This document shows, piece after piece, positions 1 through 9,148 of a stretch of DNA of 64,000 nt (its first letter is position 1; each line of letters opens with the position of its first letter). The notes beneath the pieces were generated by a model. The model ran no database searches, was not told the origin of the DNA, and worked only from the letters and a program-made list of their open reading frames with translations. The stretch spans positions 3,685,501 to 3,749,500 of the forward strand of contig NZ_CP048411.1 of NCBI RefSeq assembly GCF_019355055.1. Direction: 5' to 3'. The translations under genes and the position numbers were made by a program. Source of the DNA: Pseudomonas sp. MTM4. GTDB lineage: Bacteria > Pseudomonadota > Gammaproteobacteria > Pseudomonadales > Pseudomonadaceae.

Positions 1-914
1 AACAGTGTCACCAACTGCGCGGTGTTCTTCGCCAGGCCACGGAAGCGTGTCTTCACGTAGCCGAATTGGCGCTTGATCACCCGGAACGGGTGCTCGACTT
101 TGGCGCGCACCTGGGCCTTGGATTTCTCGATCTTGCGCTTGGCTTTGTACAGCGCACTGCGCTTACTCAGCTTCTTGTACGTACTGCGGCGGGCCGCAAT
201 CTGCCAGATCACCTCCCGGCCTTCATGTTCCGGGCGTTTCTCTACGCCGGTGTAACCCGCGTCGGCGCCGACCATGTTTTCCTTTCCATGCAGCAGTTTG
301 TCGACCTGGGTAACGTCAGCAACGTTGGCTGCCGTCCCCACCACGCTGTGCACCAGGCCAGACTCGGTATCCGCGCCGATGTGGGCCTTCATGCCGAAGT
401 AATACTGATTGCCCTTCTTGGTCTGGTGCATTTCCGGGTCACGCTTACCGTCCTTGTTCTTGGTCGAACTCGGCGCATGGATCAGCGTGGCATCGACGAT
501 GGTGCCCTGGCGCAGCGACAGGCCCCGATCGCCCAGGTAACCATTGATCACCGCCAGAATCCCGGCCGCCAACTCGTGCTTCTCCAGCAGGCGACGGAAA
601 TTGAGGATGGTGGTTTCGTCGGGAATACGCTCTAGGTTCAGCCCGGCAAACTGGCGCAAGATTGTGGTCTCGTACAGCGCCTCCTCCATCGCTGGATCGC
701 TGTAGCCGAACCAGTTCTGCATCAAATGTACGCGCAGCATCGCCATCAGCTGATACGCCGGACGACCACCTTCACCCTTGGGGTAGTGCGGCTCGATCAG
801 GGCAATCAAACCCTTCCACGGCACCACCTGATCCATCTCGATCAGGAACAACTCTTTGCGGGTCTGCTTGCGCTTGCCGGCGTACTCGGCGTCGGCGAAG
901 GTCATTTGCTTCAT
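1..914 (-). CDS. IS5-family transposase, 3' end cut by window edge
   Basis: DDE transposase of the IS5 family. Translation from the ATG at 914 begins [18 protein letters not shown] and reads open to base 1. About 304 codons are visible of the roughly 325 usual for the family, so only the C-terminal end is missing because of the window edge. Family features seen: the N-terminal '[23 protein letters not shown]' region (DUF772), then [16 protein letters not shown] (first catalytic Asp), GADAGYTG (second Asp) and the C-terminal [16 protein letters not shown] with the catalytic Glu. The reading frame has no stop or frameshift, so the element may be active. The element points away from the downstream chemoreceptor gene. 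Confidence 0.95.
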   Translation of the reverse strand, partial: MKQMTFADAEYAGKRKQTRKELFLIEMDQVVPWKGLIALIEPHYPKGEGGRPAYQLMAMLRVHLMQNWFGYSDPAMEEALYETTILRQFAGLNLERIPDETTILNFRRLLEKHELAAGILAVINGYLGDRGLSLRQGTIVDATLIHAPSSTKNKDGKRDPEMHQTKKGNQYYFGMKAHIGADTESGLVHSVVGTAANVADVTQVDKLLHGKENMVGADAGYTGVEKRPEHEGREVIWQIAARRSTYKKLSKRSALYKAKRKIEKSKAQVRAKVEHPFRVIKRQFGYVKTRFRGLAKNTAQLVTL

Positions 915-979
915 CGGGAAACTCGGGCAACGGGATCGGCGTATTTCACCAGATTCGGGAAGTCTTTTTCAGACCATCC
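1..979 (-). mobile_element. IS5-family insertion sequence, partial
   Basis: The boundary is inferred. Reading in from 979 on the minus strand the end is GGATGGTCTGAAAAAGACTT, which resembles the GGAAGGTnTGAAnAAG-type terminal repeats of IS5 elements. It abuts TTAG (980-983), which matches the YTAR target that IS5 duplicates. The other end and the second target copy lie outside the window, so the duplication cannot be checked. The insertion leaves about 30 bp before the chemoreceptor start codon. Confidence 0.7.
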
Positions 980-1011
980 TTAGTGATTTAGCCCTTCGTG
1001 GAGTTTGTAGC

Positions 1012-3006
1012 ATGTCCTTCCTGCCTACCCGGATCGCGCCACGCATGACGCTGGGTGTTCTCGTTCTTCTGGTGCTTACCGCACTGGCTATCTTCGGGGT
1101 CATGACCCTGGGTGGCAAACCGAAGCTGGTGGCCACGGGGACCGCCGCCGCTGAGCAGTCAGCCAGCGCCTTGGCCCGCCAGTTGGCGCTGCAGCTCAGC
1201 CGCATCGAAGGCACGACCGCCGCCATGGCGCATCTGGCTGAAAGGATGCCCAATGACGAGGCGCTGGTGTCGTCGACCCTGCCCAACCTGATCGACGGTC
1301 AGGGCGACGCTGCCATTGCTGGCGGCGGGCTGTGGCCTGAGCCGAACGCATTCACGCCTGGCGTCGAGCGGCGCAGCTTCTTCTGGGCGCGCAACGCCAG
1401 TGGCGGACTGGATTATTCGGATGAATACAACGCAGCGCAAACCTCGTCCTACCATGCCGAATCCTGGTACAGCGGGGCTCGCTCGGCAGCGCCGGGACGT
1501 TGCGTCTGGTCGGACGGCTATCAGGATGCCGTCAGCGGCGTGGCGATGACCACCTGCAGCGTGCCCTACAGCCGTGACGGGGCGTTCGCCGGCGTTGCGA
1601 CTCTCGATCTCAAACTCGATGGTCTTGCCAACTTCCTCGAGGCGAACGGTGGCGTAACCGGCGGCTATGCCTTTGCAGTCGATCAGGCTGGCAATCTGCT
1701 GTTTTTCCCAGGCGCCAAGGGCAATGGCGGTTTGCCGGCCATGGGCGATCTGGTGCGTGAGCAGCCCTGGTTCAAGCCGGTTGCCGACGCCGTTGCCGCT
1801 CGCGGCGCGGATGATGCTGCGCTGTTTCTGGAGCACGACGGCCTGGTCGACGGCGCGGCTTACGTGACGCTGGTCACCATGGAGGGCACCGGGTGGCGTG
1901 TTGGGCTGGTGACGCCGGAGGCGAGCGTGACCGGCCTTGCAGACGAACTGACGCGGCAGATGCTGTTGCTTCTGCTGCCGCTGCTGGCACTGCTGCTTGG
2001 CATCGCCTGGCTGGCGGGCAAGCGTCTGCTGGCGCAGCTTGAAGAAACCACCGGCCAGATCGAGCGGCTGGGGCAGGGCGGTGGGCATGACGGAGCTCAG
2101 CTGGAGATTCACCGCGCCGACGAACTCGGGGCATTGCGCGGCGCCGTCAATCATTACGCCGGTTCGCTGCGTGACATGCTGCGCCGCATCGGCGAGGAAT
2201 CGGCAAGCCTCGAGCGGCAGGCCGACGAACTGGCGCGGCTTTCCATTGGGCTAGCCGATCGTGCCGAAGCCCAGCGACAGGACAACACTTTGTTGGCGAC
2301 CGCGATTACCGAGATGTCGGCCAGTGCGGCCGAGGTCGCGCAGAACACTACCGACTGCTCCGACACCGCCCGTCAGTCACTTTCGGAAGCCGAACAGGGA
2401 CAAGGTCAAGTGCAGCGCAACAGCGAAGCGATCGCCGGACTGGCTGGCGATATATCCGATGCCGCCTCGGCCATTACGCAGCTCGGCGAGGATATCGAGC
2501 GCGTTGGCGGCGTGCTGGACGTCATCAAATCCATTTCGGAACAGACCAATCTGCTGGCGCTCAATGCGGCCATCGAGGCGGCGCGTGCCGGTGAGCAGGG
2601 ACGCGGCTTCGCGGTCGTGGCCGATGAGGTGCGGACCCTGGCGGGACGCGCGCAGAGTTCAGCCGATGAAATCCAGCAGATGATCGCCCAGTTGCGCCAG
2701 GCCTCGACCCAGGCGGTTTCGACCATGCAGGCCGGCGCCCGACGCACCGATGAAGCGGTACGGCAGGCTGATGGTGTAGCCGGCACGCTGGGCAACACGG
2801 TGAGCAGCTTCGATGGCATCGTCCAGCGGGCGCAGCAGATTGCCGTGGCGGCGCAGGAGCAGAGTCATGTCGCCCAGGAAATCAACGAGCTGGCGGTGCG
2901 CATTCACACCGCAAGCGAAGAAGGGGCCCGTGATGCGGCGACGCTGCGCGAGCTTGGTCAGGGCATGCAGGCGATATCGCAGCGGCTGGCTGGCATGAGC
3001 CGCTGA
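1012..3006 (+). CDS. Methyl-accepting chemotaxis protein with double-Cache sensor
   Basis: Inner-membrane chemoreceptor of 664 residues that would signal to CheA/CheW. Order: cytoplasmic tip, TM1 (about residues 12-32), a periplasmic dCache-type ligand domain (about 40-300, with WY..., DGYQD and GVATLDL motifs), TM2 (about 316-335), HAMP (about 336-395) and the methyl-accepting signalling domain with the hairpin tip [20 protein letters not shown] near residue 515. The start at 1012 is chosen because GGAG lies 9 nt upstream and the protein begins directly with the TM1 leader; in-frame codons further upstream lie inside the insertion sequence. The ligand cannot be told from sequence. The native promoter has probably been displaced by the insertion sequence ending at 979. 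Confidence 0.93.
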   Translation: MSFLPTRIAPRMTLGVLVLLVLTALAIFGVMTLGGKPKLVATGTAAAEQSASALARQLALQLSRIEGTTAAMAHLAERMPNDEALVSSTLPNLIDGQGDAAIAGGGLWPEPNAFTPGVERRSFFWARNASGGLDYSDEYNAAQTSSYHAESWYSGARSAAPGRCVWSDGYQDAVSGVAMTTCSVPYSRDGAFAGVATLDLKLDGLANFLEANGGVTGGYAFAVDQAGNLLFFPGAKGNGGLPAMGDLVREQPWFKPVADAVAARGADDAALFLEHDGLVDGAAYVTLVTMEGTGWRVGLVTPEASVTGLADELTRQMLLLLLPLLALLLGIAWLAGKRLLAQLEETTGQIERLGQGGGHDGAQLEIHRADELGALRGAVNHYAGSLRDMLRRIGEESASLERQADELARLSIGLADRAEAQRQDNTLLATAITEMSASAAEVAQNTTDCSDTARQSLSEAEQGQGQVQRNSEAIAGLAGDISDAASAITQLGEDIERVGGVLDVIKSISEQTNLLALNAAIEAARAGEQGRGFAVVADEVRTLAGRAQSSADEIQQMIAQLRQASTQAVSTMQAGARRTDEAVRQADGVAGTLGNTVSSFDGIVQRAQQIAVAAQEQSHVAQEINELAVRIHTASEEGARDAATLRELGQGMQAISQRLAGMSR

Positions 3007-3034
3007 GGATAGGTAGCAATGTTTGTCATGGGGC

Positions 3035-3065
3035 CTCGCGAGCTACACGGACGATAGCTTGCGAG
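3035..3065. terminator. Hairpin downstream of the chemoreceptor
   Basis: CTCGCGAGCTA (3035-3045) and TAGCTTGCGAG (3055-3065) form an 11-bp stem with one mismatch and a 9-nt loop, 29 bp after the chemoreceptor stop. No T-run follows, so it is at best a weak or Rho-assisted terminator. Confidence 0.35.
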
Positions 3066-3114
3066 CTCGGGATTGCCGCCCTAGCATGGCCGCCCCGACC
3101 CGGAGCCCCTTGTC

Positions 3115-3735
3115 ATGCCACGCCCTTCCAACCCGCGGCCGCAGCGCCCGACCGGCAAGCCCCGCCGCGTGGCCAAGGCGCCGCCGGCCGAACCGCGCTT
3201 GCTGCTGCTGAACAAACCCTTCGACGTGCTTACCCAGTTCAACGATGCCGATGGACGCGCCACGCTCAAGGACTTCGTGCCAGTAGCTGGCGTCTATCCC
3301 GCCGGCCGCCTGGATCGCGACAGTGAGGGGCTGTTGCTGCTGACCAACGACGGCCAGCTGCAGGCACGAATCGCCGATCCCAGGCACAAGCTGGCGAAGA
3401 CCTACTGGGTGCAGGTCGAAGGCGAGGCGAGCGAAGAACAACTGGCGAGGCTGCGCGAAGGCGTCGAACTCAACGATGGCATGACGCTACCCGCCGAAGC
3501 CCGTGCGCTCGATGAACCGGCGCTATGGCCGCGCAATCCGCCGGTACGCTTTCGCAAGTCGGTGCCGACCAGCTGGCTGGAGCTAGTGATTCGTGAGGGC
3601 CGCAACCGTCAGGTGCGGCGCATGACGGCGGCGGTCGGGCTGCCGACGTTGCGGCTGGTGCGGGTCAGGATCGGGCCCTGGGCGCTGGATGGCCTGCAGC
3701 CGGGCGAATGGCGGGAAGTGCCGGCGCATTTGTGA
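3115..3735 (+). CDS. rluE: 23S rRNA pseudouridine synthase, RluE-like
   Basis: RsuA/RluB/E/F-family pseudouridine synthase, 206 aa, which isomerises a specific uridine in 23S rRNA (U2457 for E. coli RluE). It lacks the N-terminal S4 domain and opens with a short basic tail, as RluE does. The catalytic motif [13 protein letters not shown] has the nucleophilic Asp at about residue 67. The second conserved motif [11 protein letters not shown] is at about 32-42 and [10 protein letters not shown] near residue 160. It stands alone between the chemoreceptor and a convergent DUF2788 gene. The family is sure; the choice of RluE over RluB/F rests on length and the missing S4 domain. Confidence 0.88.
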   Translation: MPRPSNPRPQRPTGKPRRVAKAPPAEPRLLLLNKPFDVLTQFNDADGRATLKDFVPVAGVYPAGRLDRDSEGLLLLTNDGQLQARIADPRHKLAKTYWVQVEGEASEEQLARLREGVELNDGMTLPAEARALDEPALWPRNPPVRFRKSVPTSWLELVIREGRNRQVRRMTAAVGLPTLRLVRVRIGPWALDGLQPGEWREVPAHL

Positions 3736-3756
3736 GCGTCGGCGCTGAAAGCCGAG

Positions 3757-3975
3757 TCAGTGCGGAATGCCCTGTGTCACTTCGATGATGTAGCCGATGA
3801 TTGGTTTGGCGATGAACGCGAACAGGCACAGGCCCAGCCCCAGGAACAGAATGGTCGTACCGAGTCGACCGGCTTTCGATTTCTTGGCCAGGTCCCAGAT
3901 GATGAACGCCATGAAGGCGATCAGGCCGCCGACCAGGACGATCATCATCCATTTTTCGAAAACTTCGGGCTCCAT
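3757..3975 (-). CDS. DUF2788 small membrane protein
   Basis: 72-residue inner-membrane protein with two predicted membrane segments (about 10-28 and 40-61) separated by a basic loop (LAKKSKAGR). It resembles the DUF2788 family, which is common in Pseudomonas and has no known function. It begins with ATG at 3975 and is convergent with the pseudouridine synthase gene. No catalytic motif can be seen. Confidence 0.8.
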   Translation of the reverse strand: MEPEVFEKWMMIVLVGGLIAFMAFIIWDLAKKSKAGRLGTTILFLGLGLCLFAFIAKPIIGYIIEVTQGIPH

Positions 3976-4002
3976 CGATTACTCCGCTTGGTTAGGTCTG
4001 TA

Positions 4003-4030
4003 TGAAAACGAGCGAGCACAGTGGTTTTCA
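4003..4030. repeat. Short inverted repeat TGAAAAC/GTTTTCA
   Basis: TGAAAAC (4003-4009) and GTTTTCA (4024-4030) flank a GAGCGAGCA-containing centre. The arm plus the AGCGAGC segment recall the ends of the longer palindromic elements at 12549-12696 and 29717-29842, so it may be an internally deleted derivative. It lies upstream of the DUF2788 gene and downstream of the Lrp regulator gene (both minus strand). Confidence 0.3.
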
Positions 4031-4182
4031 CATGGCCTGAGTCGATACAGCTATGACAGCCGGCGAACATTTATCGACGAGCGAGACGCTATTTCTATAA
4101 GTGGTGCGCGCCGGGGCATAGCAAGGCGGCGGCGATTATACGCCAAGTCCGGCAGCGTCGATTCCCGGCGCGGCAATGGGTC

Positions 4183-4662
4183 TCAGGCGCGCAGGTGTTG
4201 CAGTGGCAGTTCGGTACTGGACGACACCTGACGCAGCACGAAACTCGAACGTACGCTGGAGACGCCTTCGATGCGCGTCAGCGTGCCGAGCAGAAAGGCC
4301 TGATAGTGCTCCATGTCGGGCACCACGACCTTGAGCTGGTAATCGGCGTCCATCCCGGTGACCAGGCTGCATTCCAGCACTTCCGCGCATTTGCCAATCA
4401 CCCCTTCGAAGTGTTCGAAGCGGTCTGGCGTGTGCCGGTCCATCCCGATCAATACGTAAGCAGTCAGGGTCAGGCCCAGCTTCTTGCGGTCCAGCAGGGC
4501 GACCTGGCGCGCGATGTAGCCGTCATCCTCGAGCTGTTTGACCCGTCGTGAGCAGGGCGAAGGCGACAAGCCGATACGCTCGGCCAGGTCCTGATTGGAG
4601 ATACGCGCGTCGTGCTGCAATTCGGCGAGAATTCGTAGGTCATGGCGGTCGAGTTTGCTCAT
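4183..4662 (-). CDS. Lrp/AsnC family transcriptional regulator
   Basis: 159-residue feast/famine regulator. An N-terminal winged-helix HTH (about residues 1-60, LDRHDLRILAELQHDARISN, then LAERIGLSPSPCSRRVKQLE) is followed by a RAM/ligand-binding alpha-beta domain (about 70-150) with the LECSLVTGMDADYQLKVVV signature. The effector is probably an amino acid, but the target cannot be named because no divergent catabolic gene sits upstream; about 300 bp without a gene precede the next terminator. The upstream sequence is locally AT-rich (around 4730-4760), as is typical of autoregulatory Lrp sites. Confidence 0.92.
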   Translation of the reverse strand: MSKLDRHDLRILAELQHDARISNQDLAERIGLSPSPCSRRVKQLEDDGYIARQVALLDRKKLGLTLTAYVLIGMDRHTPDRFEHFEGVIGKCAEVLECSLVTGMDADYQLKVVVPDMEHYQAFLLGTLTRIEGVSSVRSSFVLRQVSSSTELPLQHLRA

Positions 4663-4928
4663 TTCGAATAGCTCGCATGGTTTGATTGCGTGGAACTATG
4701 CTCCGTCGCGTATGAATTGCGCAATCCCTGTCAATTTGAGCAATCTTCGCAAACATCTGCCGGAGCGCGGGGCGTAAGCTTTATTCAACTTCAGCCCCGG
4801 CAGAACTGACGCGGCACTTATCCCGCCGCGCCAACCGCCGACCTTTATCGAGGTCATCGGTCCGGGCCAGCACCGCTCACAAGGCGCTGCCGAAGATCCC
4901 GCCACAAGCGGTCAGCGAATTCAGCAGT

Positions 4929-4962
4929 AAAAAGACCACGTCTCGCCACGTGGTCTTTTTTT
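4929..4962. terminator. Bidirectional intrinsic terminator
   Basis: AAAAAGACCACGT (4929-4941) pairs with ACGTGGTCTTTTT (4948-4960), giving a 13-bp stem, a 6-nt loop and T-runs on both strands. It ends the fieF transcript on the minus strand, overlapping its stop codon, and would also stop any rightward transcript. Confidence 0.88.
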
Positions 4963-5899
4963 ATGGATTGCCGGCAGGTTCCGGCGCTGGGCGCGGCCTC
5001 ACCACCTCCTGCGGGTCGGCATGGACCAGCACCTCGGCGCGCGGGTAGCGGTCCTGAATGGCCGTCTCGACCGCCTCGCAGAGCGCATGGGCCTCGATCA
5101 GCGGCAACTGGCCGGGCAGCTCCAGATGTAGTTGCACGAACCACCGGGTGCCAGAGACGCGGGTGCGAAGGTCATGACAGCCAACCACGCCGGGCACAGC
5201 GCAGGCCAGCCGATGCATGTCCTCGCTGACGTCCGGCGGCAGTTCGGTGTCCATCAGCACCGCGCCGGCTTCGCGCACGATGCTCAGCGCGCTCCAGAAG
5301 ATGTACACCGCGATGGCGATGCCGAAGACCGCATCCAGACGATCCCAGCCGTACCCGGCGAGGATCAGGGCCACGAGGATGCTGCTGTTGAGTAGCAGGT
5401 CGGAACGGTAGTGCAGCGAGTCGGCGCGGATCGCCGTGGAGCCGGTTTCACGCACCACATGACGCTGGTAAGCCAGCAGCGCCACGGTCAGCGCCAGCGA
5501 CAGCAGCATCACCGCGATGCCCAGCGTCGGCGCGCCCAGCGGTTGCGGATGCAGCATGCGGTCGACACCTTGGACGCAGACCAGGATCGCGCTCACCGAA
5601 ATGAACGCACCCTGGCCAAGCCCGGCTAGCGCTTCGGCCTTGCCGTGGCCGTATCGATGATCGTCATCGGCGGGACGCAGCGAGTAGTGCACCGCCAGCA
5701 GATTGAGCAGCGAGGCGGCGCCGTCCAGCAGCGAATCGGTAAGACCGGCCAGTAGGCTGACCGAACCGCTCATCCACCAGGCCAGCGCCTTGCTTGCCGC
5801 CAGCGTCAACGCCACGGCCAAAGCCAGACGCGTGGCACGGCGCATAAGACGCGCGTGCTCGGCGCTGACGCCCTTGCGCCGTTCGCTGGTGTGCTGCAT
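4961..5899 (-). CDS. fieF: Cation diffusion facilitator, FieF/YiiP-like
   Basis: Proton-driven exporter of divalent metals (Zn2+/Fe2+/Cd2+ in relatives) in the inner membrane; 312 aa from ATG 5899. Six membrane segments are followed by a cytoplasmic metallochaperone-like domain. Transport-site residues are present: DSLLD in TM2 (D55/D59) and HYRSD in TM5 (H163/D167). A DDDHRYGHGKAE loop carries a second metal site, and the C-terminal domain has DLRTRVSG and LVHADP. TTG 5902 is possible, but ATG overlaps the upstream stop as TGATG, showing translational coupling with the lipoprotein gene. A strong terminator overlaps its stop codon. Confidence 0.92.
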   Translation of the reverse strand: MQHTSERRKGVSAEHARLMRRATRLALAVALTLAASKALAWWMSGSVSLLAGLTDSLLDGAASLLNLLAVHYSLRPADDDHRYGHGKAEALAGLGQGAFISVSAILVCVQGVDRMLHPQPLGAPTLGIAVMLLSLALTVALLAYQRHVVRETGSTAIRADSLHYRSDLLLNSSILVALILAGYGWDRLDAVFGIAIAVYIFWSALSIVREAGAVLMDTELPPDVSEDMHRLACAVPGVVGCHDLRTRVSGTRWFVQLHLELPGQLPLIEAHALCEAVETAIQDRYPRAEVLVHADPQEVVRPRPAPEPAGNP

Positions 5900-6315
5900 C
5901 AAGCGGCGGGACGCAGTCCGAAGGCGGCCAGTTGCTCGATGCTGCCGTCGTGCTGAATCAGGCGCGGGTCATTCAGCGGCAGGCTGCGGCCGGTTTCCGC
6001 TTCGATGATGGCCTTGAGTCTGGCCTGGTCGATCACGCCGTCCGCGCCGATGGCTTCCTGGAGTTTTTCCGGGGCCATGGAATATTCGTTGTCGGGCAGA
6101 TAGATCGCACCAGTCGCGAAATCGATACCGAAGGCGATCAGGCCGGGGATCACATAGAACAGCAGACCGACGGCGTTGGCTACGGCGATGGCCGGATCGA
6201 TCTTGCCGTCGATCTGGCCGCGGCGGTCGGGGTAGAACAGCGTGCCGCAGGCGGTCAGTTGAGTGAACAGGGAGACGGCCAGCACGCCGCCGATAACACG
6301 GGAACGAGTACGCAT
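5899..6315 (-). CDS. Small predicted lipoprotein
   Basis: 138-residue protein of unknown function. The start at 6315 has GGAGG about 6 nt upstream. The N-terminus MRTRSRVIGGVLAVSLFTQL is a lipoprotein signal and ends in the lipobox LTAC, so the mature protein would be lipid-anchored at Cys. The rest has a hydrophobic stretch (VGLLFYVIPGLIAFGIDFAT) and a conserved-looking C-terminal half rich in acidic residues. Some Pseudomonas relatives carry misleading 'polyribonucleotide nucleotidyltransferase' labels, which nothing here supports. It is coupled to the metal exporter gene by a one-base overlap. Confidence 0.8.
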   Translation of the reverse strand: MRTRSRVIGGVLAVSLFTQLTACGTLFYPDRRGQIDGKIDPAIAVANAVGLLFYVIPGLIAFGIDFATGAIYLPDNEYSMAPEKLQEAIGADGVIDQARLKAIIEAETGRSLPLNDPRLIQHDGSIEQLAAFGLRPAA

Positions 6316-6414
6316 AAGGACCTCCGAAAAAGTGGGCGCAACTATACAAGGGCCGCGTGATGTTTTCTCGACATCAGACTGTCTTGCCCGGGTGACCGTT
6401 CGCCACGTCCTGCA

Positions 6415-6479
6415 CTGGAGGCTGGAGTTGAAGGAAAAGGCGACCGAGTTGCCTTGTCGTCCAGCTTTCCAGCCTCCAG
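6415..6479. repeat. Inverted repeat upstream of hrpB
   Basis: CTGGAGGCTGGA (6415-6426) is repeated in inverted orientation at 6468-6479 (TCCAGCCTCCAG). It belongs to the AGCTGGAAGC-type intergenic repeats also seen at 9061-9085 and 35083-35173. Confidence 0.55.
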
Positions 6480-6529
6480 CGCTTTGCCCTTCTTTACCTT
6501 TACAATCTTCGCCCTCACGCGGAGTGCCC

Positions 6530-9058
6530 ATGATTTCCCTGCCGATCGATCAAGCCCTGCCGGCGCTGCGCCAGGCCCTACGAAACCGTGACGAAGCGGT
6601 GCTCGAAGCACCCCCCGGCGCCGGCAAGACCACCCGCGTTCCGCTGGCGTTGCTGGACGAGCCGTGGCTGGACGGGCAAACCATCCTGATGCTTGAGCCA
6701 CGGCGGCTGGCCGCTCGCGCTGCGGCCGAACGGCTGGCCAGTGAGCTTGGGGGGAAGGTCGGCGAGACTGTCGGTTATCGCATCCGTCTGGACAGCAAGG
6801 TCGGGCCGAATACCCGTATCGAAGTGGTCACCGAAGGCATCCTGGCGCGCCGACTGCAAGACGATCCAGCGCTCGAAGGCGTGGGGTTGGTGATTTTCGA
6901 CGAATTCCACGAGCGCAGCCTGGATGCCGATCTGGCTCTGGCGCTGACCCTCAATGCGCGCGTACTGCTGCGCGATGAGCCGCTCAAGCTGCTGCTGATG
7001 TCCGCCACGCTGGAAGGTGCGCGGCTGTCGAGCCTGCTCGACGATGCACCTGTGGTGCGCAGCGAGGGGCGCATGTACCCGGTCATCCAGCGTTGGGGTC
7101 GGCCGTTCCAGCCAGGCGAGCGCATCGAGCAAAGAGTGGTGCAAACGGTCTTGCAGGCGCTGGATGAGGAATCCGGCAGCGTGTTGGTCTTCTTGCCGGG
7201 ACAGGCCGAAATCCGCCGCGTGAACGATGCCCTGGGCGAGCAACTGGCGGAGCGGGACGAGGTGATGCTGTGCCCGCTGCACGGCGAATTGGAGCTGAGC
7301 GCCCAGCGTGCGGCCATCGAACCGGCGCCGGACGGCAAGCGCAAGGTGGTGCTGGCGACCAACATTGCCGAGACCAGCCTGACCATCGAAGGCGTGCGGG
7401 TGGTGGTCGATGCCGGCTTGGCGCGGGTGCCGCGATTCGATCCCGGCAGCGGCATGACCCGCCTGGAAACCCGTCGCATCTCCCGCGCCTCGGCGACTCA
7501 GCGGGCCGGTCGCGCCGGACGTTTGGAGCCAGGGGCCTGCTATCGGCTGTGGTCCGAAGATCAGCACGCGCAACTGGCGGCCTATGGCGAAGCGGAAATC
7601 CTCCAGGCCGATCTGGCCGGGGTGGCGCTGCAACTGGCGCGATGGGGCGTCGAGCCGGATGAGCTGAGCTGGCTGGACGCGCCGCCTGTGGCCGCTTATG
7701 GGCAGGCGCAGGATCTGCTGCAGCGCCTCGGCGCGCTCAGCCGTAACGCCCGCGGCGGTTGGCAGCTGACCGCTCACGGTCAGGCCATGGCCGAATTGCC
7801 GGCGCATCCGCGCATCGCCCATATGTTGCTGCGCGGCCAGGCGCTGGGGCTTGGTCCGCTGGCGGCTGATCTCGCTGCATTGCTGGTAGAGCGCGACATT
7901 CAGCGCGGCAGCCAGCGCGACGGCAGCGATATCTCCACCCGCCTCGGAATGCTCGCCGGCAGCGCGGGGCGACATGCCGGCGCGCAGCGGGTGCGTCAGC
8001 TGGCCCGGCAATTTCGCGGTCTGCTGCGCGACCCGGCGGGTACCGTTCCGAGCGATGCCGATGATCAGCGCTGGCACGGTGCGCTGCTGGCGTTCGCCTA
8101 TCCCGACCGGATCGCCCGGCAGCGCCGTGAGGGCGGTGGCGAGTACCGTCTGGCCAATGGGCGGGCGGCGGTATTCGGCGAGCCGGACGCGCTGATGAAG
8201 GAGCCCTGGCTGGTGTTCGCCGAACTGGGCAGCCGCCAGGGCCAGCGCGAAGAGCGCATCTATCGTGCCGCGGCACTGGATCCGACGCTGTTCGACGAGG
8301 TGCTGGCCGAGCAGGTCAGCCAACACGACGCGCTGGAATGGGACGAACGAGAAGGCGTGCTGCGTGCCGAACGGCAGCGGCGCGTCGGTGAGCTGGTACT
8401 CAGCCGCGAGCCTTTGCCGGAGCTGGATGAAGACGCGCGCGGCCGCGCCCTGCTCGGGCTGGTGCGGCGCAAGGGGCTGGAGTTGCTGCCCTGGACGCCA
8501 GAGATTCGCCAATGGCAGGCGCGCATCGCCTTGCTTCGGCAGCTCGATCTGGATGCCGGTGCCGCCAGCGAATGGCCGGACGTCAGCGACACGGCGTTGC
8601 TCGACCGTCTCGAAGATTGGCTGCTACCGTACCTGGGCAAGGTTTCACGGCTGGCCCACTTCGCTCAGCTGGACCTGAAAAGCATGCTGGCAACATTGCT
8701 GCCCTGGCCGTTGCCGCAGCGGCTCGACGAGCTGGCCCCGGTCGCCATCGCCGTTCCTTCCGGTTCGCGGGTGCGGCTTGATTACAGCGAGTCGCCGCCG
8801 GTGCTGGCGGTACGTCTGCAAGAGCTGTTCGGCTTGGCCGACACGCCGCGTATTGCCGGCGGGAGGCAGGCGGTGAAGCTGCACCTGCTTTCCCCGGCGC
8901 GCCGTCCGGTGCAGGTGACGCAGGATCTGGCGAGCTTCTGGGCCAATACCTATGGCGAGGTGAAAAAGGATCTGAAGGGGCGCTACCCCAAGCACTATTG
9001 GCCGGATGATCCGTTGGTCGCCGAGCCCACGGCGCGCGCCAAGCCGCGGGGAACGTAA
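6530..9058 (+). CDS. hrpB: ATP-dependent helicase HrpB
   Basis: DEAH-box RNA helicase of the HrpB family; 842 aa, the usual length. The start at ATG 6530 has GGAG 5 nt upstream. Motif I is APPGAGKTT (about residues 28-35), motif II DEFH (about 124), motif III SATLEGARL, motif IV LVFLPG, motif V ATNIAETSLTIEGV and motif VI QRAGRAGR. The helicase core is followed by the HA2/winged-helix region and the HrpB C-terminal domain (GRYPKHYWPDDP near the end). The cellular role of HrpB is poorly defined; it is not the hrp-regulatory HrpB of plant pathogens. Confidence 0.95.
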   Translation: MISLPIDQALPALRQALRNRDEAVLEAPPGAGKTTRVPLALLDEPWLDGQTILMLEPRRLAARAAAERLASELGGKVGETVGYRIRLDSKVGPNTRIEVVTEGILARRLQDDPALEGVGLVIFDEFHERSLDADLALALTLNARVLLRDEPLKLLLMSATLEGARLSSLLDDAPVVRSEGRMYPVIQRWGRPFQPGERIEQRVVQTVLQALDEESGSVLVFLPGQAEIRRVNDALGEQLAERDEVMLCPLHGELELSAQRAAIEPAPDGKRKVVLATNIAETSLTIEGVRVVVDAGLARVPRFDPGSGMTRLETRRISRASATQRAGRAGRLEPGACYRLWSEDQHAQLAAYGEAEILQADLAGVALQLARWGVEPDELSWLDAPPVAAYGQAQDLLQRLGALSRNARGGWQLTAHGQAMAELPAHPRIAHMLLRGQALGLGPLAADLAALLVERDIQRGSQRDGSDISTRLGMLAGSAGRHAGAQRVRQLARQFRGLLRDPAGTVPSDADDQRWHGALLAFAYPDRIARQRREGGGEYRLANGRAAVFGEPDALMKEPWLVFAELGSRQGQREERIYRAAALDPTLFDEVLAEQVSQHDALEWDEREGVLRAERQRRVGELVLSREPLPELDEDARGRALLGLVRRKGLELLPWTPEIRQWQARIALLRQLDLDAGAASEWPDVSDTALLDRLEDWLLPYLGKVSRLAHFAQLDLKSMLATLLPWPLPQRLDELAPVAIAVPSGSRVRLDYSESPPVLAVRLQELFGLADTPRIAGGRQAVKLHLLSPARRPVQVTQDLASFWANTYGEVKKDLKGRYPKHYWPDDPLVAEPTARAKPRGT

Positions 9059-9060
9059 AA

Positions 9061-9085
9061 AAGCAGCTTGCAGCTTGAAGCCGGA
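9061..9085. repeat. AAGCAGCTTGCAGCTTGAAG-type intergenic repeat
   Basis: A short run of GCAGCTTG/GCTTGAAGC motifs directly follows the hrpB stop. It is similar to the larger inverted pair at 35083-35173. Confidence 0.5.
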
Positions 9086-9148
9086 AAACAAAGCTAGAAG
9101 CGCAAAGTTTGCCGCTTCTCAGCGGGACATTCACGCTTTCAGCTTTCC

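Noticed and set aside
1159..2154. 331-codon minus-strand frame
   Set aside because: Antisense to the chemoreceptor gene, low-complexity Gln/Arg-rich product with no family features.
4775..4930. Short open stretch ending at the terminator (4928-4930), possible gene tail
   Set aside because: No start codon with a ribosome-binding site and no recognisable family; coverage is only about 50 codons.
5899..6315. Polyribonucleotide nucleotidyltransferase annotation seen on similar Pseudomonas lipoproteins
   Set aside because: No RNase PH, KH or S1 features; the protein is a 138-residue lipoprotein.
6578..8512. Long open frame (644 codons) on the minus strand
   Set aside because: It is antisense to hrpB, whose helicase motifs are unmistakable; high-GC third-position bias produces such antisense frames.
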